From Pseudisothecium myosuroides (lineage: Eukaryota; Streptophyta; Bryopsida; Hypnales; Lembophyllaceae), in the NCBI GenBank assembly GCA_951799445.1, contig OX637289.1:11375321-11439320 (forward strand): a stretch of DNA of 64,000 nt, in the 5' to 3' direction. Shown piece after piece: positions 46,761 through 59,808 of the stretch (position 1 is its first letter; each line of letters starts with the position of its first letter). The notes beneath the pieces are model-generated. The model was not told where the DNA came from. It saw nothing but the letters and a program-made list of their open reading frames with translations, and ran no database searches. The translations under genes were made by a program, and so were the position numbers.

Positions 46761-49149
46761 ACAGTTTTGCCGATGATTTAGGAGCGTCCTGTTTAGGAAG
46801 TCCACATTAATGTCGCACATAAGACATTCTGCGTAACTAACCTGTCATTGTGAAGTCACATTTAACCCTAGATGGATGGGCCCATAATTACTGATTTGAA
46901 GCCTCATTGTCCATCACTCTGTGTGCTGCCATTTTGCAACTAGATTTGATGAAAAAAAATTATATTTATTTTTCAGAGATGAAATCATATGTCCACTACA
47001 AGGCATAAAATTTTCAATTTTTTTCACCTTTTGAAGGTCAAGGACCCTCCTAAGTCCTAACTCATCCAAGATGGAGTTGAGAATAGTAATGAAAAGTTTG
47101 TATGAAATTAGAAGAATTTAGGGATCAAAGTTTTCACCTTCAAATGGTTATTTTGTTGCCCTTGTAAGGTACAATATTGCTCAAAATTGGTATATAAATA
47201 AAGTGCTCATGGACATTGGGACACAACTTGCATTTGATCCCTACAAGATAAGGATTCGTTATTTACAAACGAACAATTTAACTCGTCATAATTTGAAAAT
47301 CATTGGGGCTAGATTGCACCATTTCAAAATAAATGTCTACTTTCTGCCAGATAAGAGTAATCTTTTTATACCAAATTTTTTCCATTTTTATTAAAAATCT
47401 GGATGAAATCGCCAAATTTGGATGAAAAAGTGTATGGATATGATTGAAAAGTGTTTTTTGTTCCAAAAGGTGGATGAATGAATTTAGAAATACATTGCTT
47501 CACCAAATTTTAAGTGATCACCATCTTGGCACTTTCTCATAAAGTAAAAAAAAAGAAAAAAAGGCTGGTTACAACTAGAACAGGGCCTCAGAGTTTCACC
47601 CAGTTCTTCAGGTTTTCAAACTGCACCCGGTTTTTAAAAAAAGCAAACTGCACCCGGTTTTCTTCCCACTTCCACCGACTACAGTATCTCTTTCCCGACT
47701 ATACCTGACCAGTGCTCGGCTGCTCGCCACTCTCACAGGCAGGGGTTTCTTTCAGTACGTTGCTTTGGAGATCTGATTTTGTGGTTGTGTGCTGCTGGTG
47801 GTCTATTTCTGAGTTTGCAGTGGTCGTGTTGTGTTCGTTTCTTCAGAGCCATTTTGGTGCACCTTCTTGCAAGGAAGAGAGGGAGCTGTGCACGAATTGG
47901 GGAACTGAATGATGCTCCTTTCTGTGAGGTATTTGTTTCCTGAGCGTATCCTGTGTTTCGTAGTATATGTGTTAGCTAGAAGTGGATCTGATTTGTTATC
48001 GAGAGGTTCTTATCATTTCGAGTGAATGTATGTTGAGAACGTTTTACCGACATTTAATGCGTTCAGAGAAAGTCTTACCGACATTCAGTTCGTAGTTTCT
48101 TTTTGTAACATAGTGAATATTTTTGGATGCGTTACTGAAATCCTTTCTTGATTCTGAGTATCGGAGTTTCTTGTTTGTATAGAAGGAAAAGTGAATTTTG
48201 AGAAGGGCAAAGAGGAGCATAATTAACTCCAACGAATTCATCAGAAAACAAGGTTAAATACTCCCAAGGCAAGGGCGCAGGTCAGATTTTCCCCTAGCAT
48301 TTGTCTTGCTACCATCTGCAAGTTCCTCCAAATGGCTCTGCAGGGATGCCCTAGAGTCTTTGAGATGAAAAAACTGCGTGGTCTAGTCTTGTATCCTGTG
48401 GTTGTGCGCTTGTTGATGCACAATTCTTGCATGTTTGCTTACTAGTGAATAGTTCGGTGGAGGCGGTTCAGGGTTTAGGTGGGACTTGGGGTTCAGTCGA
48501 GTCTCTCGGGCGAGTACAGAGTCCGTCCTTCTGGATTCACTACGAATCTAGAATGGTAATAACATTAGGTCTTCAAGACGCTTCTGCTCGAATTTGAAAT
48601 CTATATATGTCCTAGATTTTGAGGTTCAATATTAACGGGGACTTTCATTTAAGTTTCCCGCGCGGGTACAGATTCGTCCTCTAGATTGTCTACGAATCTA
48701 GAATGGCAATAACGTCTGGTCAAGAGATTTGGCGCTTTTGGTGGAAACTGAAATCTGTGTCTGTCCTAGTTTTTGAGGTCATGCAATTGCGTGTCATAAT
48801 CTTGGCGTCCATACTGATCGAGGTTTATGGAGCTCCAGGCCCTCCAGCACAGCTTGCTGCAGGTCATGGTGCTGTAATCTTTGTGTCTGCGTGACTCTAT
48901 TGGGTGCTTTACTGCTTCCGTTGATAAATCAGACAGGGGTTTCCTTTGATGTCATTGAGATGTATTGAATAAGCTTGATTAGGTCGTGGCAACCTACTGG
49001 AGAAAATTTTGGAGGCAGGTGGTAGCTTTCTAAGCAGGTTTGTATTGACATTCTTGTATGCCTATCACAGGTTCCTACATCTTGGTGGCGAAATGAATAT
49101 AGATTGGTGCGGCCACTATAGTGTGCTTGCCCATGCTCTTGCCTATAAG
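46761..49149. other. Intergenic DNA with a dispersed repeat
   Basis: About 46980-47300 is homologous to 63490-63800 (shared CCAAGATGGAGTTGAGAATA and similar blocks). About 47690-47930 is GC-richer and leader-like, with a possible GTATTT donor near 47930, but no coding exon could be tied to it. Around 48470-48720 two similar segments (AGATTCGTCC...TACGAATCTAGAATGG) form an imperfect direct repeat with a period of about 165 bases. Confidence 0.4.
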
Positions 49150-51122
49150 TGAAGTCGCCTCATCATTCCTCTACCTTCCTCGCTCGCTCACTCGCTCTCC
49201 TTGTGCAGTTTTCTTGCGAGAGTTTGCAAGCCAGGTGAGCATGAAGAAGAAGACTATACCGTTTGATTGCTATGTTTCTTGATTTTGTTACAACTATTGC
49301 GAGTTTGTTGTTGTTTCCGCAGTCTTGTTGCTGGTGTAGCTTTTTTTGAGTTTTGTACCTGCAATCGGGCTGGAAGGTTCGTCAAGGTTTTGTGTCAGCG
49401 CCATTTTGCTATGTGCTGGTTGAATGCTCAATTACAGAGTAGTATTGGCATCTTCTCCCTGGCAGTGTAGCAGAGGCATTGTACTGTGATAAGGAACAGG
49501 GATCGGATTGAGACGATATTTTTCTTGATCGGCAAGCCCTTTCTAAATTGTGTATAGAACTCATCCTTAGTTTCCTTTTAGTTCCTCTTAAGCGGCGCTT
49601 TCTGGGTTGAGGGTTTTGAAGCTGCGGCGAGGGGTGCTGCATGATGCACTTGTTGCTTGTCTCTCCAAGAAAGTTTTTGGGTAGGCAATTCGTTGGTTTG
49701 AGAAGAATATTCTGCTTCTAGATGCTGACGTTGTGCTGTGGTCTGTCTGTTTGCAGGTGCTCGAGATGGCAGCTCTGAAGATGTACTGTTCGTCAGCCGT
49801 TGTGGGAAGTAATTTGGGAACAAGCGTGACGAATGACACCACAAGCGCGACTCTGTGAAAGGATTTGCATCTTGGTGTGAGACTATATTTTGAACCTAAG
49901 ATTAGTTTACCTTCGCCTTCGCTTGTAGTGTGTTCCTGTATACCAAGTAGGCCACTCCGTTTGGTATGATAAGAGCTAATCATACCTTTGAAAGTAACAC
50001 ATCATGCTGTGTCTTTGTACAGACCATTCTACAGTTCCTCGGATTATGCACCCAAAAGAGGCAGTCAGCCCCGCCCTTGCCCCCCAACTGAATGAAACCC
50101 CCTGCCGTCGATCAGCACACAAAACAACTTCAGTGTGTGACTTGAGTGTGTGAAGGTTGCAGACAGGATTTAGCCACCCCAACGACCACCCAACTGCAGA
50201 CTTCGCTACTGCAGGCAAGCTTCGCACAGACAGCAGCGTCCTGTGTAATCCAGCAGCAGGCGGAGCGCTGGCAAGGCTCAAACGGTTGGAATCTATAGAG
50301 CAAGTCCATTAACTGTATGCTTTCACGACCACTTAGTTGACTTTTCCAACCCAAGCTTAACTTGGCTCCTTGTTTCTCACAAACAGAATGATTGATGGAT
50401 CTTCTGGTTTTTGTCCCGCCAATTTTGCTTATATTGGCTTGCTGCTTTTTGACAGGCGCCAATTCAATCAGTGTACCTCACTGGGGAGCACACAAGCCCC
50501 GAGTATAATGGCTTCTTCCTTGTGTTGCTTTGGAATCCTTCGACGTTGATTTAGAAGGTTTCGTGGACTGCAGGGAACGAATATTCCGGATGACATATCT
50601 GAGAGATCAACTGGAATTACGCTCTTGAAAACTGAGCGCCTTATGTTCATGGAGCTTACTTGACAGGTGCCCTGAGAATTCTTACTCCAAGTACCTTTGT
50701 TCTTAGACATTCAATCTTCTGTATTAGATTAGAGTATTTGTTGTATGGTTTTTCTTTTGTGAATATATGTAGTTTTCTCATTCAATCTATTGGAATATCG
50801 AAGGGCCACACGCCTAGGAATGGTGCCATGTGCACATCCACTCGTCATGGTTTAAAACAATTAGGTGATGGCGTTTTGGGGATTGGAGAAGATCATTTAC
50901 GAGAATTGAAGACAGAAGTATTGTGAAAAAGTTGCAAATTACATTAGGAGAATCATTGCAAGTTTTGGTATCACCATCACGTTTTCTAATGCGACGCATG
51001 TTGATTGTACAGGTATTTCTGCTGCGGATGTGCTCTGGAAGTGCAAGTATTTTGGCAAGTGTGCTGATTCCATCCAGGCAGAGCTGACCCTTGAAGAGGA
51101 ATTCCGAGGCAGTCTTGATTTG
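49150..51122 (+). other. Unidentified gene or gene remnant upstream of the TNL
   Basis: Pieces that look like exons of one gene. A TATA-like CCTATAAG at about 49142 is followed by a CT-rich leader ending in donor CCAG|GTGAGC at 49234. An acceptor at 49755-49756 is followed by ATG at 49766 reading MAALKMYCSSAVVGS, a plausible organelle-targeting start, with TGA after 30 codons (49856-49858). Much further on, 51013-51122 has AG and GTAAGT borders and an open frame with AADVLWKCKYFGK and AELTLEEEF. I cannot name the protein or show that these pieces join. No continuation exists before the TNL, so the gene is probably truncated or decayed. Confidence 0.35.
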
Positions 51123-51906
51123 GTAAGTGATTTTGCAGTGCCGCTAGTAGATTCTTCTGTGTGGATGCACTTGAGTTTCCTTCAAATTATTCATTGAAAT
51201 TTACATGAATTTTTTTTGTCCAATTAGGTCAAATGCTTGCTAACATTATTAACGATCACCACATTTCAAAATAGATGAGATTAGGTTTGAGAGCGTGGAG
51301 GCTTGGGAAGGTTGTTGGACGTAGTGTCAAGTTTGTTTCATTGAATCTCCAGTGCTCAAATCTGTACAATTTTTTGTTAATCAAGGACTCATATTCAATA
51401 GAAAATTCATGCATTAAAACCTTTCTTGATGAGCACTGAAGCGGAAGTGGTTTAGCCTATAGTACTTGAGAGATATTGCTCTTATTGTCTATGATAAGAA
51501 TACAAATTTTGTAAACCATTTGTCTAAAAACAATAGAATATTTTTTACGTACATGACTTTGTCTTAAACCCTACTGCTTCAGGTAAAAATGGAATGCTCA
51601 CTATGGAAGCTTATAGCCAATTATATAATCATCCAATCGAGATGTACCATCCAATTTTGTATGGCATAATTTTTTCTTTTTGTTTGATTATTTTTGCTAC
51701 TTAAAAGATACTCCATATAAAATGCTTTTGAAGTTCTTTTGAAGAAAAGGACTAGTGAACCCCTTTAAGATGTTTTTTATAGAATGAAAAATTGACGCTT
51801 GTACTTTTTTTTTATTTGATTTTGAGTTTTGACACTTTTGTACAGTTTGTCACTATGCCTATGCACTGAAAAGAGACAACTTTTTGCTGAACTATCCTCA
51901 CCATCA

Positions 51907-54900
51907 ATGAACAACTCTGAAGCGGGACCCTCTACTTGGGCCATGGAAGATTTTAATGTATTTCTTAACCACCGCGGGCCTGATACCAAAGTCAGGTTCA
52001 TTTCGCATTTGGATCCAGCACTCAAGTTTGAAGGGTTTCAGCCATTTTTTGACCGTCATTCTTTGGAGGTGGGCAATCATAATCAAGAATCCATCTATCG
52101 AGCTCTGAATGTGGCCAAAGTTCACGTTGCGGTTGTGTCAAAGCGTTATGCAGAGTCGCAATATTGTCTCAACGAATTGGTGGCCATGATGAACACCAGC
52201 AAACCGGTGATTCCTGTGTTCTATGATGTAGAGCTTGATGACTTGCTGGATGTGGAGAAGGGAAAGTTTGCAAAGGCTTTCAAGGACCACAAGAACAGCC
52301 AAACTTCCCAGGAGAAATTGAAAGAGTGGACAGATGCTCTTGGATGGCTTTCAAAAATTGTTGGGTTCCCCTTCGATACTACTTGTAGAGATGGGTGAGT
52401 TCCGGAGCAAATCTAAGTAACTGTGACCAACATGTTTGAATACTCCATTTGGTAGATTTGTCCGGTAGCTTTGTCATGGTCATTGGAATGCTATCAAGAG
52501 ATAATCCTTCTCACTAGTTCTCCTCTCTATTATTGAAAGTAGCTCTTAGATAATGCTACATTTGAGTGCCCCATTTTTTTGTTTACACTAAATCAACAAC
52601 ATTGTATTTTGTTGAACAATGATACAATGTTTTTTGATTAACTCTTGCCAAGCTCTGACTTAATGTCCATCGTTGGTTTCTTGAATGTGAAGCGATGAAG
52701 CAAAGTTGGTTCAGGAAGTTGTGGAAGCAGTAGCAAGCAAGTTTCCTTGCGGCTCAGGTTTTGTTGATGAGAATCGTCGAGTTGGATTGAAAAAGTCTAG
52801 GAAAGTGGTAGTTGGAAAACTAAAATCTGAGCACGTTGGTGTTGTGGGACTCTATGGCATGGGTGGAATTGGGAAGACGACTTTGGCTGAAGCAGTGTTT
52901 GAATATTGTACTCAAGACTTCCGACATCGCTGTTTTTTGAGAGATGTTCGATCAAGTGACGCTCTTGCCTTGCAAAACCAATTAATCAAAGATCTACGCT
53001 TGGGAAAGAAAGTGAACAGCCATGAGGAGTATCGAGGGATGTTTCATAAGTTCAACAACTTGAAAGTGCTTATTGTTGTTGATGACATTGATGACAAGAA
53101 ACAATTTCAAGATTTAATCCCAGATTTGGGTAAAATTGGCAAAGGTAGTAGGATAATTGTCACATCTCGTGACCGAGGGTTGTTGTCTAATGTTCTAATA
53201 TCAACGCCTCAACTTGATATAGCAGAGACAGAGAGGTGTGTTTTGCATGAGATTCAGTTGCTGAACAAGATGGACTCTCAACAGCTTTTCAATTTTCAAG
53301 CATTTCTCAGCAAATTGCCAGACAGTGGATTTGAGCATCTAGCAGAGAAAGTGGTGGATGCATGTTGGGGTCATCCGATGGCGTTGGAACTCACCGGTGG
53401 TTTTCTACGCAATAAAAAGAACTTGGAAACCGATAGAGAACTATGGGATGAAATGATAGCTTCGAAATCCACCCGAGATGAAAAATTGCAAAGCATTTTA
53501 ATAAAATCTTTCAACGATGGTCTTAATAATTGCCAAAAAAATATGTTTTTGGACATATCCTGCCACCTCATTGGCACACGTGAGGCAATAGCTTTGGAGA
53601 TATGGGCATCGTGCAAGTCTTGTGGTTGCGTAATTCGTGGCGATATTCGATCCAACCTTCGTGACCTCATAGAAAAGTGTTTGGTAAAGTTGGATACAAA
53701 CGGACAAATGCGGATGCATGATGTCCTTCGGGACATGGGTAGAGAAATTGTGGCGGATGATGTCGTTGGTTGGGGTCTTTCAAAGTGGGATAGGACTCAT
53801 TGGTGGGATCCTGAATTTGCCGATGATGGTTTGAGGCGCAAAAAGGTTATTTTGCTTTTATCTATTTTCAAGGATGAATTGCACAACTAGAGTTACCTTA
53901 ATTTGAATTATTGCTATTATCTATTTTCAAGGATGAATTGTACAATTAGAGTTGCCTTAATTTGAATTATTGCGAGAGCAATGACAAGTGCAAGATTGCA
54001 TTTGATATACTTGTGAGGAGTTATGTATGGGCAATGTGCCAAGCCCCAAGATTGATCTCTTCTTTAGATGTTGTCTCTAGGATTTTGATTGGTCATAGGC
54101 TGGACATTGTTGAATTTATGGTGGGGTGAAGAGTTTACCTTGTTTTTTTTGGCAATTCTTGATTATGAGATGTTACCTCTGGTATTGCAGGGATCTAACA
54201 AGGTACGAGGCTTCTCAAGAATATGGGATACTAGGATCCCGACTTACAATGCTGAGGCATTCTCTGAAATGAGCGAACTCCACTTGCTGGTTCTTGATGG
54301 CTGCCGTGTATTTGGTGACTTTTCAAAGTGGTCAGAAGAGTTGAGATTGTTGCAGTGGAGGTTCTTTCCACTCCCAGAATTACCTTTGGAGTTGAATTTG
54401 GAGAAAACTGTTGTGGTGGATCTTAGCGGCAGTACCAAGTTAAAACGCCTTTGGAAAGATGAAACATCTCTCAAGATGGTATGAATTACTCCTTGAGAAT
54501 GATTAATTGTTGTTTTTGTCAAGAGGTGAATGTTCAACTTGCATGAAAATTGGAATCCATGGTCATTTTTCTAATTTGTGAATTTGAAATCATATATACT
54601 AGTGCATTAGCTTTCATATATTAGGCTCCAACATGGTACTTTTATTGTGCTACGAGAGCGATTAATAACCACGTAGCAAGATTAGTTGTACATTAGCTTA
54701 AACTAAATCATGGGAGAAGGTTTCTAAAGATGAAGTTAATGAAGAGCTACATGCATTGTCAACAAAATCTAACATAGGAGGATCTCCAAATCAAATTGTG
54801 GCTGATTGGTGCCTTTCATTTTGTTGATGTGTTGGCAAAATTAATTTGCAACGGGTGATTCTAAACTACTATATAGCACTTACTACACTCTTACAGGATG

Positions 54901-56171
54901 TTGGGAAGCGATTATCAAAATTGAAGGTGTTGGAATTAGGTGGCTGCATCATGCTTAAGAGTCTTCCTAATTCTATTGGAGAGATGAAGGATTTGGATCA
55001 GTTGATCCTTCATGGTTGTAAGAAGCTTCGGAGTATTCCAAATACTATTGGTAGGTTGAAGAAACTGAAGCATCTGGATCTATCTCATTGTTCTAACTTG
55101 AAAATCTTGCCAAACACTATAGTAAACCTTACTGCGCTTACAACACTCAAAATGAAGTGCAATCCTTTGATCACAGAACTTCCAGAGAGCTTTATGGGTC
55201 TAACTTCATTGGTTTACTTGAAAATGAATCGGTGTTCGGAATTGCGGACCGTGAAAGCGCTGCCACCCAGCCTACGGCATCTTGATCTAGGCAATTGCGA
55301 AGACCTTAACCATCTCCCATCCTTTGAAGGGTTGAACTCATTGGCAACTTTGATTCTATGCAATTGCATAGAGTTGGAAGAAATCCAGGGCCTTGACCGT
55401 CTGACAACATTGGAGGAAGTGAACCTAACAGGTTGCATGTCAATGCAACCAAGCGCTTTGCAACTGCAGCACAATCGGGCAATGTGTTTTTGCTACTTGA
55501 GTGGAAGTAATGTTGCTATGAAATATGATAGCAATTGGTCAGAGGTAATTTTTCCAATGCCAGAAGTGCGTCATTGGTGATTTTAAGATCCATGGTACAT
55601 TGCATAAGTTGAGAAATTCCTTGACTGGTCTTTGATTGGAATTTTGCAAAGCAAACCAGCGCTGCAACTGATCACCTACTATGCTGAGATGTTTCACTTT
55701 GTCGAGGATTGTATGGGAGATGATTTTGTTTGGAGGCAAGAAGACTGTCACAAAGTTTTTATAGAGGCAATTGTTTTAAGTGAGAACAAGTGTGTGGCTG
55801 TTGTCATTTGTTGTGTGGCCTTTGACCAAGGTTGGGCTAACGTAGAATCAAAGAATGATGGGTATTATAGAAGTGAATGCTTTTTGGATGCCTGGATTGT
55901 AAGGGAGGGCGAGGAAGTTATTCAGTCGCAAAAGTTGATCACGTTGAAGCATGCTGACTGCCGCGACCAAGTTTATCTTTGTACTCTACGCAGAAGCCAT
56001 CCCTTGGTGAGGGATTTGGAACATGGAGACCAAATTCGAGTAGCTGCACGATCAAAATATCCGGGATGGGCAATTACAGTTACGTGCGGTGCTATTTGTG
56101 TTGTTCATGGACACGGTGAAGACCAAGTTATATCTGTGAACTCAAAATTGTTGGATGTCCAGCAATCATGA
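51907..56171 (+). CDS. TIR-NB-ARC-LRR (TNL) immune receptor, five exons
   Basis: An intracellular pathogen sensor. Exons: 51907-52394, 52693-53845, 54191-54478, 54897-55544 and, less surely, 55614-56171; about 1,044 residues, all phases consistent. TIR (about 14-150): FNVFLNHRGPDTK start and YCLNELV with the glutamate expected for NADase activity. NB-ARC: P-loop GMGGIGKTT (218-226), kinase-2 VLIVVDDID (288-296), GSRIIVTSRDR (314-324), GHPMAL in place of GLPLAL (389-394), FLDIS and MHD (504-506). LRRs begin in exon 3 and fill exon 4 (LKVLELGGC, LKHLDLSHC, LRHLDLGNC). The last exon resembles the post-LRR domain of other TNLs. A TGA at 56169-56171 ends it, but the same frame continues for 58 codons to TAA at 56348 with an acidic Ser-rich tail and basic PPKRARA. 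The last intron is only 69 nt, with a weak acceptor. The HRGPD TIR type is common in non-flowering plants. Confidence 0.85.
53858..53975. repeat. 59-bp tandem duplication in TNL intron 2
   Basis: Two adjacent copies (53858-53916, 53917-53975) share TTATCTATTTTCAAGGATGA and differ at only a few C/T or A/G positions. It lies just after the exon 2 donor and is intronic, so there is no coding effect. Confidence 0.8.
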
Positions 56172-56348
56172 GAAATGAAGGCAGAATTTGCAGAGTTGAT
56201 ATTGGCAGATGATTTGGATTGCTCTGATGGTTTCGAGAGTGCACATAGTCTCGAGAGTGCAGACAGTTCTGAGAGTGAATATTATTATTCTGAGGGTACA
56301 CATTATTCCAAGAGAGAAGAGCCACCAAAGCGTGCACGGGCAATATAA
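56172..56348 (+). other. Open continuation of the TNL frame after the TGA
   Basis: 58 sense codons then TAA, in the exact exon 5 frame. The tail is Glu/Ser/Tyr-rich with repeated ESAD/SSESE units and ends in a basic PPKRARA cluster that could act as a nuclear-localisation signal. CGA to TGA would explain the stop. Confidence 0.55.
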
Positions 56349-57814
56349 GTAGACAATCCGGAGTGCCCTGGATTTTCGAAATACACAAATAGTTCCAAGA
56401 CCAATTGAATAATTTGTTTTTGTTGAGTTCAATAACATCAAAAATTGTCAATTTTATGAAAATTAGTATAATTTCTAGTGGTTTTGAACTTTATGATGAT
56501 AAATCAGTTTTTTTTTCTAGATTGGTTGAATCAATATATTTGTCATGAACTCTAGTATTTGTAGAAAAAGTTTGAATCTAAAAATGCATAATATGGCTCC
56601 AATTGAACACATTGACCTATTCAACAAATATTTCAAATGCATTAAGATGTATGGAAGGAGCATCCAATGGCTTCACTTTCTAGGTAAGGCATTGATTTTG
56701 GAATGTAAATGTATGTAGACTATAGATAGTTTATCATTTTGGTTAACAAAAACTAGCCATCTACGTTCTACTTACATTTAAGTTCTAAAATGACTATCAT
56801 GTGTAGAAAGTGATGCCATTGGATACAGTGACGGCATTGGATGCTCCTACCTTAACAATGGTTCATATTGCAACCTATACTTTCTCTACAATGGTCAAAG
56901 CAATTCCATGCTCTCAATTCAAAAAAAACATTAAAATATCATAAGAACAAACATCATTTGATTATTTGTCAAATTTTAAGGTTTTAAATTCTATAAACGT
57001 CAATTTCCTTCAATTTTTGTGTACAACAATTTGAAGTGATGTATACTATCATGTCATGGTACAGAAAGTTTTTTTTGGAGCTCTAAGAAAAAATTGTCAA
57101 AAATATAAAGTAAATCCTAATTATGGCACACAGAATTATGTTTCAAACATGGCTGACTTTGAAATTAATTTTCTTTCAAATCACCACTAATTATTTCTTC
57201 AAACTCCATTGTAATGTGTTATATGTTGCATACTACAACTTTCATTTATCTACTTTTGAACTTTGCCCATTGATGCTTACGGTATGGTTGTTTGAATGAA
57301 AAAGTTTCAAATCCATACTTAGGTTTGTCGCTACTATAAACATTACAAAATTGGACCTTTCTAAAAGTCAACAAACCTTTGAACATGTATAAATCCACAA
57401 GTTTCTATATATATTGAATTGTATTGTTTTCTTTTTTAAAGTGTATTATCACCATTTCTATCATTTTGTTTCAATTTTTTTAAATATAGGCTCATCTTAT
57501 CATTCAAATTTGAGAAAAGAAGAAATAGAAACATAAAAGGATAATTTTGATAAACTGGTCAATACCGGGAAATTCTAAAACTTTCAACTTCATGTTGATG
57601 TTAGCTACGTGGGAAAAAAATCATTAAAAAAATGATAATATAGTAAAAAAGTGATGCTTGAAAATAAATAAAAATTGTTGAATCCACTTGAACATTTAAA
57701 GATTAAGGTCTACTAAGAAGAACATGATAACCTCAAAAGTAACTCTCAATTATAAAAAATTACCTTATTCTACTTCAAACAATGCCTCACTACCAACTCT
57801 ATTTCATATAAGTA
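56349..57814. repeat. Dispersed repeat shared with 14740-15110
   Basis: 56520-56600 and 57000-57280 align in order with 14740-15110 (for example TTCGTGTACAACAA, TGATGTATACTA and CTACAACTTTCAT blocks). About 400 bases intervene here that the other copy lacks, suggesting an insertion at about 56605-56995. The remainder is AT-rich without coding signal. Confidence 0.5.
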
Positions 57815-58784
57815 TTAAACCCTCACCGGCCAAGGGGACCAAAAGTGTTCTCACAATCCAACTCAAAGTGTTGTAACTTTTGTATCCAATGTCAAAATTC
57901 AATAAATTTTGTTGTGAAGTTTGCGCTCTTTCTTCTAGTTTGTGTAGTAAAATTTTCGGATCAATCCAAGATGTACTGATTTTTCGGAAGCCAATCGAAG
58001 TTCATAGGTTCAATTTGAATTCACCAAACTGCATTTGATGGCTGCAACTTTGGAGGCTTGTATCTCCTTCATACAATGTTTGATTTCAATCAAATTATTG
58101 GATTATGTGTCCCTTGAAGTCTAGTTATTGTGGTAAAATTTTCATGTCAGTCTAAGTTGTTTTGAATGTTTTTGATAGCAATTCAAAGTTTAAAACCGTG
58201 ACATTTTGGATTACAATGAACTTTGGCGGTTTGTTTCTTCTTCATATAGTGTCTCATTTCAATAGTTTTTGTTGGAAAAGTTATGTATACTAGTCTAATT
58301 TGTGTGATTAAAATTTTATATCAATCCAAGAAGTTATGAGTGAATAAGAAGCATTTTAATAAAAGGAGGTTTAGCCTTAGATGTATTTTTTGCAACTTTT
58401 CTTACTATTTTTTTACATTTTTAAGCCATTTTGCAAACACAATGAGTCAGTTGAATTGACAATTTTTTTCACCAATATGTTTGTGTGCTGGTTATGAGTC
58501 ACTTTATAGTTTAAAGTTTTTTCATTTGAGTAGGTTCAAAAACTGAATTTCACCTCCACATGTGTTGCTAGAAAAATTTGAACATCCTTTTTTAACACTC
58601 TACCATTATAATCTTGCAATCCATGTGGCCAAATGACTCCAAATTTGATTCACATCATCTACAACACATATACTACAAGATTGTACAATTGAAATCCCTA
58701 ACCCTTAGTGACATTTAGATCTATAACACTTCAAAAGCAACGATGTTTTTGAACCTGAAAAGGCCCTGGGCTTTGAAGGGTTAA
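57815..58784. mobile_element. Diverged TTAA-family element, copy E
   Basis: TTAA at 57815-57818 and 58781-58784. The left end ACCCTCACCGGCCAAGG and right end GGCCCTGGGCTTTGAAGGG are weak inverted matches to the family termini. The interior is AT-rich and non-coding. It is probably an old member. Confidence 0.45.
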
Positions 58785-59108
58785 CTAAAGTAGGAGGCTG
58801 TAAAATGGAGCGGGTATTAAAATGGAACATGACTCAAAGGTACATTTTGCTTTCTTCAATGTACCAACTATGCACATTTCAGGAGGTGGTCCATTTTGAT
58901 GACCACAAATGACCACTTTTTTCCAACTTCAAAAATTTGTAACTAATTCCACAAAGGCCTAAAAAATGTGAAACAAGTTGGGTTAGATTTCAATTCCACT
59001 TGTCTTTCAAGGAAAATTTACTGAAAATATTTCAAGATGTTTTACCTCCCCAAAATTCAGTTTCAGTGTTTAGATGCTCCATTTCTGGACCTCCTACCTT
59101 AATCATTA
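58785..59108. other. Intergenic repeat-like DNA
   Basis: Contains GGTGGTCCATTTTGATG and nearby blocks that weakly resemble the repeat at 29230-29590. No gene was seen. Confidence 0.35.
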
Positions 59109-59413
59109 GAAGGGATTTGGGGCCAAGAAAGGGCCGTTTAGGCCCGTTCTCCAATCTGTCCCCATGCTGTGAATAGTGGTATGGGCTGTCCGAAAAAAAT
59201 ATTTAAAAATAAATAAAAAATAAATAAAAAAATAAATTTATACCAAATTTCATTTTAAGAATTTTTTTTTTTTTTTATTTTTAAAATCTGATGTGGCCGA
59301 GTCCCGACCACGTCACCCTGCTGCGGTGGCGCAGTTTCAGCAGTCAGGAACTATTCAAAACTTGTGGAGAACTCATGGGAACTCACGGCCCTTTAGAGGG
59401 CCCAAATTCTCTC
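59109..59413. mobile_element. 305-bp GC-rich MITE, TA-flanked
   Basis: The left end GAAGGGATTTGGGGCC and right end GGCCCAAATTCTCTC are imperfect inverted repeats, extended by GGGCCGT and ACGGCCC, with TA on both sides (59107-59108, 59414-59415). The interior has a long A/T tract and then a GC-rich part. Non-coding. It abuts the left edge of the BPG2 partial copy. Confidence 0.5.
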
Positions 59414-59808
59414 TAATGGTGCTTATTTTTAAGAGATCACCATGAAGCGGCAAAGAGATCCCATTGGATACCTAAGCCAAACTCTCCTGAGATGAAAAAA
59501 GAAACACTCACTATATGAATTTCCTATGCAATTATTCAAAGTAGTAGACAACCCCATTTCCTGACAAAGATTCATTGACCATAAACATATTTAGCCTTGT
59601 GATGCTTGCACCACTTGCTAATAATTGTATGAATGGATGAATTGCTGTTGGTAGCAGGGGTCGGTATAAAAGATGGTTTTAGGATCTTGTACATTACATT
59701 CAAGTCTTTCGTTCGGCCGGTAAACTGTATTGCCAACTATTGTCGTTCCTTACAATGCTTGAAATAGCTAACGTCTTGATTTCTGAGTCTTGTTGATCTA
59801 TTCATTCC

